In this document: positions 23,591 through 33,307 of the stretch, in pieces
Numbering within the stretch: the first letter of the stretch is position 1
Layout of the letters: each line of letters starts with the position of its first letter
Assembly (NCBI GenBank): GCA_000158155.1
Contig: DS999408.1
Location: 153,839-217,838 of the forward strand
DNA length: 64,000 nucleotides
DNA from: a gamma proteobacterium NOR5-3
Lineage (GTDB): Bacteria > Pseudomonadota > Gammaproteobacteria > Pseudomonadales > Halieaceae
Direction of reading: 5' to 3'
Position numbers and translations under genes: made by a program
Notes under the pieces: generated by a model
What the model was told of the DNA's origin: nothing
Databases searched by the model: none
What the model saw: only the letters and a program-made list of their open reading frames with translations

Positions 23591-23781
23591 TGAAAGGCAG
23601 CGAATTGCGCGAGCAGAGCGCAGAACAATTAGGCGAGCAGCTGCTGGCGCTCCGCGAGGAGCAGTTCAAGCTGCGCATGCAAAAGGCGACCGGCCAGTTG
23701 AGCCAGACTCACCTGCTGCAGGCAAACCAGCGCGATATCGCGCGGGTTAAAACCGTGTTGCACGAAAAGGCAGGTGAATAA
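23590..23781 (+). CDS. rpmC: 50S ribosomal protein L29
   Basis: L29 is a small two-helix protein near the tunnel exit, next to L23. The product is 63 residues, the E. coli length, starting [14 protein letters not shown]. The ATG overlapping the rplP stop is preferred to the GTG one codon earlier because it gives the family N-terminus. rpsQ begins two bases after its stop. Confidence 0.95.
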   Translation: MKGSELREQSAEQLGEQLLALREEQFKLRMQKATGQLSQTHLLQANQRDIARVKTVLHEKAGE

Positions 23782-23783
23782 CA

Positions 23784-24053
23784 ATGTCAGCTGAAAAAAG
23801 AACCCGGACCGTCACTGGTCGAGTTGTGAGCAATAAGATGGATAAGACCATCACCGTGCTTATCGAGCGTCGCGTGCGTCATGCTATGTATGGCAAGTAC
23901 ATGACCCGGTCGTCGAAAGTACACGCCCACGATGCCGACAACCAATGCAGTATTGGTGACCTGGTAACGGTCGCTGAGACTCGTCCGATCTCCAAAAGCA
24001 AAACCTGGAACCTTGTTGAGGTTGTAGAGAAAGGGGAGAGTGCGGCGCAATGA
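23784..24053 (+). CDS. rpsQ: 30S ribosomal protein S17
   Basis: S17 binds the 5' domain of 16S rRNA early in assembly. The product is 89 residues, with the OB-fold segments [18 protein letters not shown] and [16 protein letters not shown]. The upstream AGGTGA inside the end of rpmC serves as ribosome binding site. Its stop overlaps the rplN start by four bases. Confidence 0.98.
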   Translation: MSAEKRTRTVTGRVVSNKMDKTITVLIERRVRHAMYGKYMTRSSKVHAHDADNQCSIGDLVTVAETRPISKSKTWNLVEVVEKGESAAQ

Positions 24054-24418
24054 TCCAGACCGAATCCTATTTGGAAGTAGCAGATAACAGCGGCGCACGC
24101 CGTGTTATGTGCATTAAAGTCCTTGGTGGTTCCAAGCGGCGCTATGCGCGCGTTGGCGACCTCATCAAGGTCACTGTGAAAGAAGCCATTCCTCGCGGAA
24201 AGGTGAAAAAGGGCCAGGTTATGACTGCGGTCGTCGTTCGCACCAAAAAGGGTGTACGTCGTCCAGATGGTTCATTAATCAAGTTTGACGACAACGCGGC
24301 CGTTTTGTTGAACAGTCAGGAAGCGCCCATCGGTACCCGTATTTTTGGACCGGTAACTCGTGAGCTTCGTGGTGAGAAATTTATGAAGATCATTTCCCTT
24401 GCACCGGAAGTGATCTGA
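24050..24418 (+). CDS. rplN: 50S ribosomal protein L14
   Basis: L14 bridges to 16S rRNA at the subunit interface and is the docking site for RsfS. The product is 122 residues, starting [17 protein letters not shown], with the conserved [15 protein letters not shown] region. Translation is probably coupled to rpsQ through an ATGA overlap. In E. coli this gene starts the spc operon; no separate promoter is evident here, so S10 and spc genes may form one transcript. Confidence 0.98.
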   Translation: MIQTESYLEVADNSGARRVMCIKVLGGSKRRYARVGDLIKVTVKEAIPRGKVKKGQVMTAVVVRTKKGVRRPDGSLIKFDDNAAVLLNSQEAPIGTRIFGPVTRELRGEKFMKIISLAPEVI

Positions 24419-24468
24419 AGACGGGCAAGCGGCCCCCGGGCCCGCTGCACGGCAGAGAGTAGAGAGCT

Positions 24469-24783
24469 ATGTTGAAAATTAAGTGTGACGATGAAGTAAT
24501 CGTGCTGGCTGGTAAAGACAAGGGCAAGCGCGGGAAAGTGCGTAAGATCGTAGATGAGAACCGTGTGATCGTAAGCGGAATCAACATGATCAAAAAGCAC
24601 ACCCGTCCGAATCCCCAGGCCGGTGTTCAGGGCGGTATCGTTGAGCGTGAGGCTGCCATTCAGGTGTCCAACGTTGCAATTTTCAACCCCGAGACCAGTA
24701 AAGCAGATCGTGTCGGTTTTCGCGTTGATGACGGGAAAAAGGTCAGGTTTTTTAAGTCTAACGGCGCGGCTCTGGACGCCTAA
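24469..24783 (+). CDS. rplX: 50S ribosomal protein L24
   Basis: L24 is one of the two assembly-initiator proteins of the 50S subunit, binding domain I of 23S rRNA. The product is 104 residues, the E. coli length. The KOW motif is seen near the N-terminus: [23 protein letters not shown] precedes the ATG. It is 50 bases after rplN. Confidence 0.98.
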   Translation: MLKIKCDDEVIVLAGKDKGKRGKVRKIVDENRVIVSGINMIKKHTRPNPQAGVQGGIVEREAAIQVSNVAIFNPETSKADRVGFRVDDGKKVRFFKSNGAALDA

Positions 24784-24806
24784 GGGCAAGGAACAGGTAC
24801 AAGTAG

Positions 24807-25346
24807 ATGGCAACCTTGAAAGACAAGTATCGGGACGAGATCGCGGCGAAGCTAAAGGAAGAGCTTGGTCTGGATAACGTTATGGAAGTCCCCCGGATCA
24901 CAAAGATCACCTTAAACATGGGTGTTGGTGAGGCTGTGGGCGACAAGAAGGTTATGGAGAGCGCGCTTTCCGACATGACCAAGATCGCTGGGCAGAAGCC
25001 TGTTGTGACTCTGGCCCGTCGGTCGATTGCGGGATTCAAGATTCGTGATGGCTGGCCTATCGGTTGCAAGGTTACGCTGCGCGGCGAGAGAATGTACGAG
25101 TTCCTCGAGCGTCTCGTAAGCATCGCTATTCCTCGTATCCGTGACTTCCGGGGTATTAGCCCGAAGTCCTTTGACGGTCGTGGCAACTTTGCCATGGGTG
25201 TCACCGAGCAGATCATCTTCCCGGAAATTAACTACGACGAAGTAGACAGTCTCCGCGGTATGGATATCACCATCACTACGACGGCACGCACGGACGACGA
25301 AGGTCGCGCCTTGTTGCGTTCCTTCAATTTTCCGCTGAAAGGGTAA
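24807..25346 (+). CDS. rplE: 50S ribosomal protein L5
   Basis: L5 binds 5S rRNA and contacts P-site tRNA in the central protuberance. The product is 179 residues, with the conserved [15 protein letters not shown] segment ([17 protein letters not shown]) and the end [17 protein letters not shown]. It lies 23 bases after rplX and eight before rpsN. Confidence 0.98.
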   Translation: MATLKDKYRDEIAAKLKEELGLDNVMEVPRITKITLNMGVGEAVGDKKVMESALSDMTKIAGQKPVVTLARRSIAGFKIRDGWPIGCKVTLRGERMYEFLERLVSIAIPRIRDFRGISPKSFDGRGNFAMGVTEQIIFPEINYDEVDSLRGMDITITTTARTDDEGRALLRSFNFPLKG

Positions 25347-25354
25347 TTCGGGAT

Positions 25355-25660
25355 ATGGCTAAGAAGTCAATGATTGCGCGTGAAGACAAACGTGCCAGCA
25401 CCGTTGCCCGGTATGCGGCAAAGCGTGCAGAAATTAAAGCTGTCCTGGCAAGCACTACCGCCACGGACGAAGAAAAGTGGGATGCGCAGGTAGCGCTGCA
25501 GAAGTTGCCGCGAAATGCCAGCCCTGTTCGACAGCGACGACGTTGCCAGATAACCGGCCGCCCGCATGGTGTGTACCGCAAGTTTGGCCTGTGTCGTAAC
25601 AAGCTCCGTGAAGCCGCTATGCGCGGTGATGTCCCCGGTCTGGTTAAGGCCAGCTGGTAA
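25355..25660 (+). CDS. rpsN: 30S ribosomal protein S14
   Basis: S14 is a late-binding protein of the 30S head. At 101 residues it is the long, zinc-independent form: only isolated cysteines remain in [20 protein letters not shown] where short forms have CxxC pairs. It starts [13 protein letters not shown]. Close spacing to L5 upstream and S8 downstream fits the spc operon. Confidence 0.98.
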   Translation: MAKKSMIAREDKRASTVARYAAKRAEIKAVLASTTATDEEKWDAQVALQKLPRNASPVRQRRRCQITGRPHGVYRKFGLCRNKLREAAMRGDVPGLVKASW

Positions 25661-25683
25661 GCGAAGCGAAGAGGAATAGAAAC

Positions 25684-26079
25684 ATGAGTATGCAAGACCC
25701 ACTGGCGGATATGTTGACCCGCATTCGCAACGCCCAGATGGCTGGACACGCCAGCATCGATATGCCTGGCTCAAAGCTGAAGGCCGCTGTTGCAAAAGTA
25801 CTTGAAGACGAGGGCTACATTGCTGGCTTCGAGGCTCATGCAGATGGTGTTAAGCCACGTTTGCGTCTTGAGCTTAAATACTTCGAGGGCAAGCCCGTTA
25901 TTGCAGAAATAGATCGCGTAAGCCGTCCCAGTGTGCGTCGTTATGCAGCTAAAGATGAGCTGCCGACAGTACGTGGTGGGTTGGGTGTCGCTATTGTATC
26001 AACGTCACGCGGTGTGATGACTGACCGTGCGGCGCGAGCTGCCGGTGTTGGTGGCGAGGTGCTTTGCACAGTCTTCTAA
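25684..26079 (+). CDS. rpsH: 30S ribosomal protein S8
   Basis: S8 binds the central domain of 16S rRNA and in E. coli represses the spc operon by binding mRNA at the rplE start. The product is 131 residues, starting [17 protein letters not shown] and ending with [25 protein letters not shown], the usual C-terminal RNA-binding signature. GAGGAA precedes the ATG. Confidence 0.98.
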   Translation: MSMQDPLADMLTRIRNAQMAGHASIDMPGSKLKAAVAKVLEDEGYIAGFEAHADGVKPRLRLELKYFEGKPVIAEIDRVSRPSVRRYAAKDELPTVRGGLGVAIVSTSRGVMTDRAARAAGVGGEVLCTVF

Positions 26080-26158
26080 GGACTGCGCGAGCTTGGCTGA
26101 TTAAAGAGTTTAGCGTTGCTGCGAAGTAACGTTTAAAGACAGAGAGAAAGGGCGAAGT

Positions 26159-26686
26159 ATGTCCAGAGTTGCAAATAATCCAGTCTCCCTGCCGAAAGGT
26201 GTGGAGTTGACCGTAGCCGGTCGTGAAGTACAGGTAAAGGGCGCCAAGGGCTCCTTGTCACTGTCGCTTTACGAAGGTGTAAACATTGCTCAGGAAGACG
26301 GTACCGTTACTTTTGCCTACGAGACTGACAAGTCCAAGGCGATGGCAGGTACTACCCGCGCACTTGTGAACAACATGGTCAAGGGAGTGTCTGAGGGCTG
26401 GGAGAAGAAGCTCGTGCTCAACGGTGTTGGTTATCGTGCCAAGGCTTCAGGCAGGTCGGTCAATTTGACTGTAGGCTTGTCTCATCCGGTGGATTTTGAA
26501 CTTCCGGAGGGCCTCAGTGCGGAAACGCCCACTCAGACAGAGATTGTTGTGAGCGGAATTGATAAGCAGGCAGTTGGCGAAGCGGCGGCTAAGATCCGTA
26601 GTTTCCGTCCGCCAGAGCCATACAAAGGTAAAGGTATTCGTTACGCGGACGAGCATGTCCGACGTAAGGAAGCCAAGAAGAAGTAA
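26159..26686 (+). CDS. rplF: 50S ribosomal protein L6
   Basis: L6 sits near the factor-binding site. The product is 175 residues with the two homologous halves of the family; it starts [16 protein letters not shown] and carries [23 protein letters not shown] at the end (split here as two conserved blocks). The 79-base gap before it is one of the longer gaps in the operon; AGAGAAAGGG there supplies the ribosome binding site. Confidence 0.98.
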   Translation: MSRVANNPVSLPKGVELTVAGREVQVKGAKGSLSLSLYEGVNIAQEDGTVTFAYETDKSKAMAGTTRALVNNMVKGVSEGWEKKLVLNGVGYRAKASGRSVNLTVGLSHPVDFELPEGLSAETPTQTEIVVSGIDKQAVGEAAAKIRSFRPPEPYKGKGIRYADEHVRRKEAKKK

Positions 26687-26698
26687 CAGGACATCGAG

Positions 26699-27049
26699 AT
26701 GAGTGCAAAGAACGATTCGCGTCTCCGTCGCGCCCGCAAAGCGCGGCAGCGTATGCGCACACAGGGTGCCAACCGTCTGAGCGTACACCGGACTCCGCGT
26801 CACATTTACGCGCAGGTGTTTGCGCCTACTGGCGACACGGTCCTGGCAAGCGCTTCTACGTTAGACAGCAGTCTGCGTAGCGGAGCAACAGGCAACATTG
26901 ATGCAGCATCTGCGGTAGGCAAGCTCCTTGCGGAGCGTGCCAAGGCAGCGGGTGTTGAAAAAGTCGCTTTTGATCGCGGTGGGTTTAAGTACCACGGGCG
27001 AGTGAAAGCGCTGGCTGAAGCCGCGCGCGAAGGCGGACTGGAATTCTAG
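26699..27049 (+). CDS. rplR: 50S ribosomal protein L18
   Basis: L18 links 5S rRNA to the 50S subunit. The product is 116 residues, with the basic N-terminus [18 protein letters not shown] and the C-terminal [26 protein letters not shown] segment conserved in the family. It lies 12 bases after rplF and 12 before rpsE. Confidence 0.97.
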   Translation: MSAKNDSRLRRARKARQRMRTQGANRLSVHRTPRHIYAQVFAPTGDTVLASASTLDSSLRSGATGNIDAASAVGKLLAERAKAAGVEKVAFDRGGFKYHGRVKALAEAAREGGLEF

Positions 27050-27061
27050 GGTATATAGACG

Positions 27062-27568
27062 ATGGCGTTTAACGATCAGAAGCAGCAGGACGGTGACCTC
27101 CAGGAAAAACTGGTTCAGGTAAACCGGGTGGCGAAAGTAGTTAAAGGTGGCCGGATCTTCGGATTCACAGCCCTTACCGTAGTCGGTGATGGCAAGGGTC
27201 GAGTCGGTTTTGGTCGTGGTAAGGCACGCGAAGTGCCCGTTGCGATCCAAAAAGCGATGGAAGCGGCGCGCCGTAACATGATTCAAGTCGATCTTGATAA
27301 CGGTACCATTCAGTACCCGATCAAGGCGCGTCACGGTGCATCGAAGGTTTACATGCAGCCTGCTTCAGAAGGTACAGGCGTCATCGCCGGCGGTGCTATG
27401 CGGGCGGTTCTTGAAATCGCTGGCGTACACAACGTTCTTGCCAAGTGTTACGGGTCTACAAATCCTGTAAACGTCGTTCGGGCAACGTTTAATGGCCTGC
27501 GTGATATGTCGTCGCCGGAGTCGGTAGCGGCTAAGCGTGGCAAGAGCGTCGAAGAGATTTACGGCTAA
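27062..27568 (+). CDS. rpsE: 30S ribosomal protein S5
   Basis: S5 contributes to decoding fidelity and the mRNA entry helicase. The product is 168 residues. The double-stranded RNA-binding-like N-terminal domain has [20 protein letters not shown], where spectinomycin resistance changes arise in relatives, and the C-terminal domain has [13 protein letters not shown]. Immediately followed by rpmD. Confidence 0.98.
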   Translation: MAFNDQKQQDGDLQEKLVQVNRVAKVVKGGRIFGFTALTVVGDGKGRVGFGRGKAREVPVAIQKAMEAARRNMIQVDLDNGTIQYPIKARHGASKVYMQPASEGTGVIAGGAMRAVLEIAGVHNVLAKCYGSTNPVNVVRATFNGLRDMSSPESVAAKRGKSVEEIYG

Positions 27569-27632
27569 TTGGTCGTTATAGCTCGAAGAATTGATACAAG
27601 TAACTGTACGTAACAACACGGATTAGCGAGTC

Positions 27633-27821
27633 ATGGCTAAGGCAACAATTAAGGTCACACTGACCAAGAGCAGCAGCGGTCGACTGAAGAATCACCGGGC
27701 CTGCGTAGCGGGTTTGGGACTGCGTCGGATCGGGCACACGGTGGAAGTAGAAGATACACCGTCGGTCCGTGGCATGATCAATAAAGTCAGCTACATGCTG
27801 ACTGTGGAGGAACAGGCGTGA
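27633..27821 (+). CDS. rpmD: 50S ribosomal protein L30
   Basis: L30 is a small peripheral 50S protein. The product is 62 residues (E. coli 59), with the family signature [20 protein letters not shown] and the closing [12 protein letters not shown]. Its stop overlaps the GTG start proposed for rplO. Confidence 0.97.
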   Translation: MAKATIKVTLTKSSSGRLKNHRACVAGLGLRRIGHTVEVEDTPSVRGMINKVSYMLTVEEQA

Positions 27822-28264
27822 GCGATACAATGCGACTCAACACCCTGAGCCCTGCCCCTGGTTCGCGTAAAGCAGCCAAGCGCGTTGGCCGAGGTATCGG
27901 TAGCGGTCTTGGAAAGACAGCGGGCCGTGGTCACAAGGGCCAGAAGGCACGCTCGGGCGGCAAAGTGGCACCTGGTTTTGAGGGTGGTCAGATGCCTCTT
28001 CAGAAGCGGCTGCCGAAATACGGTTTCACATCACGTATTTCTCGCACCACTGCGCAGGTCCGTCTTGGTGAGCTGAACAAGGTCGATGGCGACATTATCG
28101 ATTTGGATGCACTCAAAAACGCAGACGTTGTTAAAGATGATGTTTTGCGTGTGCGTGTTTTTCTGTCAGGCGAGATTGCTCGTGCAGTGACTCTCAAGGG
28201 CATACCCGCCAGCAAGGGTGCTCGTGAGGCGATTGAAAAGGCTGGTGGCAAGATCGAAGACTAG
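27818..28264 (+). CDS. rplO: 50S ribosomal protein L15
   Basis: L15 is a late-assembly protein contacting many 23S rRNA domains. From the GTG at 27818 the product has 148 residues; GGAGG lies seven bases upstream and the codon overlaps the rpmD stop. Starting at the ATG at 27830 would give the 144-residue E. coli-like form [12 protein letters not shown] but without a well-spaced ribosome binding site, so the GTG is preferred. The Gly-rich segment [17 protein letters not shown] is intact. Confidence 0.95.
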   Translation: MSDTMRLNTLSPAPGSRKAAKRVGRGIGSGLGKTAGRGHKGQKARSGGKVAPGFEGGQMPLQKRLPKYGFTSRISRTTAQVRLGELNKVDGDIIDLDALKNADVVKDDVLRVRVFLSGEIARAVTLKGIPASKGAREAIEKAGGKIED

Positions 28265-28328
28265 GTCTTCGACACCCGCAATCGCAGCAGCAGATTAACA
28301 GGATCAAGGGAGCGACAACGAGAAACTG

Positions 28329-29651
28329 ATGGCCGAGTTACCCTCAGCAAACCGGGCCGGACTGGGCGAGCTTTTTGCTCGCCTTCGTTTTGTATTGGTC
28401 GCGATAATTGTGTACCGGATCGGTACGCACATTCCTGTGCCGGGCATCGATCCGAATCAGCTCGCAGCACTGTTCAATCAGAACCAGGGCACCATTCTTG
28501 GTCTGGCTAACATGTTCTCTGGCGGCGCGTTGGAGCGCATGAGTATTCTCGCCCTGGGCATCATGCCCTACATTTCAGCGTCTATTATTATGCAGTTGAT
28601 GTCGGCGGTGACTCCTCAGTTAGAGCAGCTGAAGAAAGAGGGTGAGTCCGGACGCAGAAAGATTAGCCAATACACGCGCTACCTCACGGTGGTGCTGGCA
28701 ATAGTTCAGGCTACGGGCATGACTGTGGGAATGGCTAACCAGGGAATGAGCTACAACTCAGGGCTGCTGTTTTTCATCATTGCGATCACATCTTTGGTGA
28801 CCGGCGCCGTGTTTATGATGTGGTTGGGCGAGCAGATCACCGAAAAAGGCGTTGGCAACGGTATCTCTTTGCTTATTTTTGCCGGGATTGTTGCTGGACT
28901 GCCATCGGCCATTGGGCAGTCGCTTGAGCAGGCCCGTCAGGGCGAGATCAACATCCTTGCGCTGCTGTTGATTCTGAGCCTCGCCATCGCCGTGATCTAC
29001 ATGATCGTGTTCATTGAGCGAGGTCAGCGCCGGATTACCGTGAACTACGCCAAGCGGCAGCAGGGGCGCAAGATGTATCAGGCGCAAAGCTCTCATCTTC
29101 CGCTGAAGGTAAACATGGCAGGTGTTATTCCCGCTATCTTCGCGAGCAGTATCTTGTTATTCCCGGCCTCTATCGCGCAGTGGTTTGGTCAATCGGGCGG
29201 TGCAGACTGGCTGCAGGATCTAGCCGTCGCTATCGGCCCGGGGCAACCTTTGAATATTTTATTGTTCACGATATTTATTGTGTTCTTCTGCTTCTTCTAC
29301 ACGGCGCTGATGTTCAACCCGCAGGAAGTGGCGGACAATTTGAAGAAGTCAGGTGCGTTTGTGCCGGGGATACGGCCGGGTCAGCAAACTGCGAATTACA
29401 TTGATGGCGTTTTGACACGATTGACGGTATTTGGCTCTGCGTACATTGCGCTGGTGTGCCTCTTGCCGCAGTTTCTGGTTGTGACCTGGAACGTACCTTT
29501 TTATCTGGGCGGCACCTCGCTGTTGATCGTGGTCGTGGTGGTAATGGACTTCATGGCGCAGGTACAGAGCCACATGATGTCTCACCAGTACGACTCGGTG
29601 ATGAAGAAGGCTAACCTTAAGAATTATGGAAGTGCGGGCCGCGTTCGTTAA
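28329..29651 (+). CDS. secY: Preprotein translocase subunit SecY
   Basis: SecY is the channel of the Sec translocon in the inner membrane. The product is 440 residues (E. coli 443) with ten hydrophobic segments; recognisable parts include [23 protein letters not shown] at the first helix, the plug-region [19 protein letters not shown], and the cytosolic loop [21 protein letters not shown]. The last loop [10 protein letters not shown] is where SecA and ribosomes contact. Standard place near the end of the spc operon. Confidence 0.98.
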   Translation: MAELPSANRAGLGELFARLRFVLVAIIVYRIGTHIPVPGIDPNQLAALFNQNQGTILGLANMFSGGALERMSILALGIMPYISASIIMQLMSAVTPQLEQLKKEGESGRRKISQYTRYLTVVLAIVQATGMTVGMANQGMSYNSGLLFFIIAITSLVTGAVFMMWLGEQITEKGVGNGISLLIFAGIVAGLPSAIGQSLEQARQGEINILALLLILSLAIAVIYMIVFIERGQRRITVNYAKRQQGRKMYQAQSSHLPLKVNMAGVIPAIFASSILLFPASIAQWFGQSGGADWLQDLAVAIGPGQPLNILLFTIFIVFFCFFYTALMFNPQEVADNLKKSGAFVPGIRPGQQTANYIDGVLTRLTVFGSAYIALVCLLPQFLVVTWNVPFYLGGTSLLIVVVVVMDFMAQVQSHMMSHQYDSVMKKANLKNYGSAGRVR

Positions 29652-29678
29652 GAACGGGACTTGTTTGGGAGCAGGAAG

Positions 29679-29795
29679 ATGAAAGTAAGAGCATCAGTGA
29701 AAAAGATCTGCAGAAACTGCAAGGTCGTTCGTCGTAAGGGCGTCGTTCGCGTGATTTGTAATACAGATCCACGACACAAGCAGCGACAGGGTTAA
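29679..29795 (+). CDS. rpmJ: 50S ribosomal protein L36
   Basis: A 38-residue product, [15 protein letters not shown] followed by a basic stretch and ending RHKQRQG. The zinc ligands C11, C14, C27 and H33 are present, so this is the zinc-binding form. Its ribosome binding site is GGAGCAGGA. It lies 27 bases after secY, its normal place at the end of the spc operon. Confidence 0.96.
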   Translation: MKVRASVKKICRNCKVVRRKGVVRVICNTDPRHKQRQG

Positions 29796-29807
29796 GGGAA
29801 CCAGGCA

Positions 29808-29836
29808 TTGCGTTCTGGCAACAAAATCGTTAAAAT
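29808..29836 (+). promoter_or_regulatory. Promoter of the alpha operon (rpsM-rplQ)
   Basis: TTGCGT and TAAAAT are 17 bases apart, followed by the discriminator CGCGCGCC. The site lies just after rpmJ in a 135-base gap, and a transcript would start about 90 bases before rpsM. It resembles the str, S10 and L21 promoters of the window. The gap also leaves room for the S4-binding leader known in E. coli. Confidence 0.65.
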
Positions 29837-29930
29837 CGCGCGCCTTTTTTCAGGGTTTCGCAACCTCGCACCCCAACAGGCAATTTTGCTGGGGTTTGGA
29901 GCGCGTACACAGTTTTTCGGAGATAAGTGA

Positions 29931-30287
29931 ATGGCTCGTATAGCCGGGGTCAACATACCCGACAATAAGCACGCCGTAATCTCCCTCACCTATATATTTG
30001 GTGTGGGGCGTACCCAGGCTAAGCGCATTTGCGCAGCCAGCGGTGTAGAAGAGAGCGCTCGTGTAGGTGATCTGTCAGAAGATCAGTTGGATGTGCTGCG
30101 TAATAAGGTCGGTGAATTGACCGTCGAAGGTGATCTTCGTCGTGAAGTTTCTATGAATATCAAGCGATTGATGGACCTCGGTTGTAACCGTGGCCTCCGT
30201 CACCGTCGCAATCTGCCTCTTCGGGGTCAGCGCACCAAGACTAACGCGCGCACCCGTAAAGGACCAAGAAAACCGATTCGCAGGTAA
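29931..30287 (+). CDS. rpsM: 30S ribosomal protein S13
   Basis: S13 contacts the 50S subunit and P-site tRNA. The product is 118 residues, starting [18 protein letters not shown] and ending with the basic tail [17 protein letters not shown]. First gene of the alpha operon. GGAGATAAG lies just upstream of the ATG. Confidence 0.98.
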   Translation: MARIAGVNIPDNKHAVISLTYIFGVGRTQAKRICAASGVEESARVGDLSEDQLDVLRNKVGELTVEGDLRREVSMNIKRLMDLGCNRGLRHRRNLPLRGQRTKTNARTRKGPRKPIRR

Positions 30288-30383
30288 TTCCGGGCCGGCT
30301 CCAGGCCGGGAAAGGAACTGTGAGTCCTTAATTAGTGTAGCTGCACCGCAGTGCAGTGTTGATATTAAGACAGGATTAGATAC

Positions 30384-30776
30384 ATGGCTAAGCCAGGTGC
30401 CAAGAGCACGCGCAAGAAAATCACGCGCACCATCGCTGATGGAATCGCGCACATTCATGCGTCATTTAACAACACCATCATTACCATCACCGACCGTCAG
30501 GGCAACACTCTGAGCTGGGCTACCTCCGGTGGTTCGGGCTTTCGCGGTTCGCGCAAGAGCACGCCGTTTGCAGCACAGGTTGCCGCTGAACGTGCGGGCG
30601 AAGCCGCGAAAGAATACGGTCTGCAGAATTTAGATGTTCAGGTTAAAGGTCCAGGACCAGGTCGTGAATCTGCCGTCCGGGCGCTGAATGCCTGCGGTTA
30701 CAAGATCAGCAATATCACTGACGTGACGCCGATCCCACACAATGGTTGTCGTCCGCCCAAGAAGCGTCGCGTTTAA
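30384..30776 (+). CDS. rpsK: 30S ribosomal protein S11
   Basis: S11 forms the platform near the E site and mRNA exit. The product is 130 residues, with [17 protein letters not shown] and the C-terminal [18 protein letters not shown] signature. ACAGGATTAG lies upstream of the ATG. It is 96 bases after rpsM and 14 before rpsD. Confidence 0.98.
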   Translation: MAKPGAKSTRKKITRTIADGIAHIHASFNNTIITITDRQGNTLSWATSGGSGFRGSRKSTPFAAQVAAERAGEAAKEYGLQNLDVQVKGPGPGRESAVRALNACGYKISNITDVTPIPHNGCRPPKKRRV

Positions 30777-30790
30777 GAGGGAGCAAGATT

Positions 30791-31411
30791 ATGGCTCGTT
30801 ATATTGGCCCAAAGTGTAAGCTCGCTCGTCGCGAGGGCACTGACCTATTTTTGAAGAGTGGCGTTCGTTCGCTCGAGTCCAAGTGTAAGCCCGAGTCTGT
30901 TCCGGGTCAGCACGGAGCCCGTCGCGGGCGCCTGTCGGACTACGGTGTGCAGCTGCGGGAAAAACAAAAAGTCCGTCGTATTTACGGTGTGCTCGAGAAG
31001 CAGTTCCGCAATTACTACAAGGAAGCGGCGCGCCTTAAGGGTGCTACCGGTGAGAACCTTCTTCAGCTTCTTGAGAGCAGGCTGGATAACGTCGTTTATC
31101 GTATCGGTTTTGGCTCCACGCGTTCCGAGTCTCGTCAGCTGGTTGCTCACAAGGCAATTTTGGTTAACGGCAAAGTCGTGAACATCGCATCGTACAAAGT
31201 GAAAGCTGGTGATGTGGTATCCCTGCGTGAAAAGGCCAAGAAGCAGCTGCGTGTTCAGTCTGCGATGGCGCTTGCGGCGCAGCGCGGAGAGCCCGAGTGG
31301 ATTGATATCAATGTTGAGAAGCTGGAGGCCGTTTACAAGGCTGCTCCCGATCGACAGGATCTTTCCTCCGACATCAATGAGAACCTGATCGTCGAACTGT
31401 ACTCGAAGTAA
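30791..31411 (+). CDS. rpsD: 30S ribosomal protein S4
   Basis: S4 initiates 30S assembly and in E. coli represses the alpha operon. The product is 206 residues, the E. coli length, starting [15 protein letters not shown]. The start is the ATG after GAGGGAGCAAG; upstream in-frame codons overlap rpsK. The S4 RNA-binding domain is seen around residues 95-155 ([18 protein letters not shown]). Confidence 0.98.
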   Translation: MARYIGPKCKLARREGTDLFLKSGVRSLESKCKPESVPGQHGARRGRLSDYGVQLREKQKVRRIYGVLEKQFRNYYKEAARLKGATGENLLQLLESRLDNVVYRIGFGSTRSESRQLVAHKAILVNGKVVNIASYKVKAGDVVSLREKAKKQLRVQSAMALAAQRGEPEWIDINVEKLEAVYKAAPDRQDLSSDINENLIVELYSK

Positions 31412-31486
31412 GCCTGGGCGCCTTGAGCGCCTTGTACCGAGTAATTCGAGCAGATCGATCCGAACAGTTATATACAGGTGCCACAG

Positions 31487-32491
31487 ATGCAATCATCAGT
31501 TAAGGAACTATTGACTCCTCGCAAAATTAACGTTGCGGAGAAGAGCAAGACGCGCGCTCAGGTCACATTAGAGCCTTTGGAGCGCGGCTTCGGCCACACG
31601 CTGGGCAATGCCCTGCGTCGCATTCTGCTGTCTTCCATGCCCGGCTGCGCCATCACCGAGGTGGAGATCGACGGCGTTTTGCACGAGTACTCTGCCATTG
31701 AGGGTGTTCAGGAAGACGTTATCGAAATCCTTCTCAACCTCAAGGGCGTAGCCCTGATCATGAACGGCAAGGACGAGGCGGAGTTGGTGCTCAGCAAGGA
31801 AGGCGAGGGTCCCGTTACTGCCGCTGATATCCAGACTGATCACGACATCGAGATCTGCAATCCGGATCACCTTATTTGTACGCTCAACAGCAAGTCAGCG
31901 GTACATATGAAGCTGACCGTTGCTCGTGGCCGGGGATACTCGCCTGCAGATGCTCGCGAAAACCCTGAAGAAGAGACTCGTTCGATCGGCCGTCTGCAGT
32001 TGGACGCTACGTTTTCTCCCGTGCTGCGTGTTTCCTACGTTGTGGAAGCAGCCCGGGTAGAGCAAAGAACGGATTTGGACAAGTTGGTACTGGACCTTGA
32101 GACCAACGGAACCATCGACCCGGAAGAGGCCATACGTCGCGCTGCGACGATTCTGAACGACCAGCTTCGAGTGTTTGTTGATCTTCAGAGCGAGACCCAA
32201 GCGGTTACCAGTGACGCGGAAGATGAAGTGGATCCCGTCCTGCTGCGTCCTGTAGATGACCTGGAGTTGACTGTACGTTCTGCGAACTGTCTGAAGGCCG
32301 AGAATATCTACTACATCGGAGACCTGGTGCAGCGCACAGAGGTCGAACTGTTAAAGACGCCAAATTTGGGTAAGAAGTCGCTGACTGAAATCAAAGATGT
32401 GCTGGCTTCACGCGGCCTGTCTCTGGGCATGCGACTTGAGAGCTGGCCGCCGGCCAGCCTGCGAAATGATGAGAAGGTGCTCAGCGCTTAA
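31487..32491 (+). CDS. rpoA: DNA-directed RNA polymerase subunit alpha
   Basis: Alpha dimerises to start RNA polymerase assembly; its C-terminal domain binds UP elements and activators. The product is 334 residues. The N-terminal domain has [18 protein letters not shown] and the C-terminal domain [19 protein letters not shown] and [16 protein letters not shown]. The ATG is chosen because MQSSVKELL aligns with E. coli MQGSVTEFL and AGGTG lies six bases upstream; a GTG three codons earlier is possible. Confidence 0.97.
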   Translation: MQSSVKELLTPRKINVAEKSKTRAQVTLEPLERGFGHTLGNALRRILLSSMPGCAITEVEIDGVLHEYSAIEGVQEDVIEILLNLKGVALIMNGKDEAELVLSKEGEGPVTAADIQTDHDIEICNPDHLICTLNSKSAVHMKLTVARGRGYSPADARENPEEETRSIGRLQLDATFSPVLRVSYVVEAARVEQRTDLDKLVLDLETNGTIDPEEAIRRAATILNDQLRVFVDLQSETQAVTSDAEDEVDPVLLRPVDDLELTVRSANCLKAENIYYIGDLVQRTEVELLKTPNLGKKSLTEIKDVLASRGLSLGMRLESWPPASLRNDEKVLSA

Positions 32492-32593
32492 CATTGCTTG
32501 TTGATGGAGGCCTGAGGTCACCATCGCTAGTGCTAGGCTAAGAACACAAAAGACAACAGGGCGTCGAGAGACGCCGAGTAAAGGACTGGAAAA

Positions 32594-32986
32594 ATGCGTC
32601 ATCGTCAAAGCGGACGTCAGTTAAACCGCAACAGCTCGCACCGTAAGGCCATGTTTCGTAACATGACTATCTCACTGGTCGAGCATGAGCTGATTAAAAC
32701 CACCTTGCCTAAAGCGAAGGAGCTTCGTGGTTACGCTGAGCCCCTGATTACGCTGGCCAAGAACGATAGCGTTGCAAACCGACGTCTTGCGTTCGACCGC
32801 GTGCGTAGCAAAGCAGCTGTCGGCAAGCTTTTTACTGAGCTGGGTCCGCGCTACCAGGCACGCCCCGGCGGCTATATCCGTATCCTCAAGTGCGGATACC
32901 GTACCGGTGACAAAGCGCCTATGGCTTATGTCGAGCTTGTAGATCGTCCGCAGCCAGAGAGCTACGACGACGCCGGCGACGAATAA
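32594..32986 (+). CDS. rplQ: 50S ribosomal protein L17
   Basis: L17 lies at the tunnel exit. The product is 130 residues, starting [20 protein letters not shown], with [25 protein letters not shown] towards the end (two conserved blocks). AAAGGACTGG precedes the ATG. It closes the alpha operon just ahead of a strong terminator. Confidence 0.98.
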   Translation: MRHRQSGRQLNRNSSHRKAMFRNMTISLVEHELIKTTLPKAKELRGYAEPLITLAKNDSVANRRLAFDRVRSKAAVGKLFTELGPRYQARPGGYIRILKCGYRTGDKAPMAYVELVDRPQPESYDDAGDE

Positions 32987-33011
32987 GTCGCGATCGGTAC
33001 GAATCGTCTTC

Positions 33012-33038
33012 AAAAGCCGGGTTTAGCCCGGCTTTTTT
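33012..33038 (+). terminator. Rho-independent terminator after rplQ
   Basis: AAAAGCCGGG (33012-33021) pairs with CCCGGCTTTT (33027-33036) around a short loop and runs into six T residues. This ends the run of ribosomal operons that began at 18.8 kb. Confidence 0.9.
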
Positions 33039-33080
33039 GTGCCTGACGTCTACTGATGAGGAAAGCCTTGCTGCGTTGTT

Positions 33081-33154
33081 GGCGAGATGCACCGCGGTGC
33101 CTCGCTCGCTGCTGACGCTTTTACGCTTCGCGACACACCACGGCACATCTCGCC
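33081..33154. repeat. Structured repeat B: long imperfect hairpin downstream of rplQ
   Basis: Arms 33081-33099 and 33136-33154 pair as a 7-bp outer stem (GGCGAGA/TCTCGCC), a 5x5 internal box (TGCAC opposite GCACA) and an inner stem with 6 of 7 pairs (CGCGGTG/CACCACG). The geometry and the internal box are those of the hairpin at 15919-15988, but both stems have unrelated sequences that stay complementary. The 36-base loop matches, in reverse complement, the repeats at 16019-16062 and 16178-16215. Confidence 0.7.
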
Positions 33155-33177
33155 TCATGCCGGAATGCCGGAGTCCA

Positions 33178-33255
33178 GCCATTGCCGGTGTGTGTCTTGC
33201 GAAGCAGTCAGGAGCGCTTAGCGCGACGCGAAGCAAGGCATACGGCGGCAATGGC
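33178..33255. repeat. Structured repeat C: 10-bp inverted repeat
   Basis: GCCATTGCCG (33178-33187) and CGGCAATGGC (33246-33255) are perfectly complementary; inside, CTTGC pairs with GCAAG, and the interior carries TTGCGAAGC and GACGCGAAGC blocks like those in the neighbouring repeats. The 321-base gap between rplQ and uvrA thus holds a terminator and two structured repeats and no gene. Confidence 0.6.
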
Positions 33256-33307
33256 GTAACCAGCAAGCAGCGCGAGAGCTAACGCCCTGTGGATCGCCTA
33301 ATACCAG

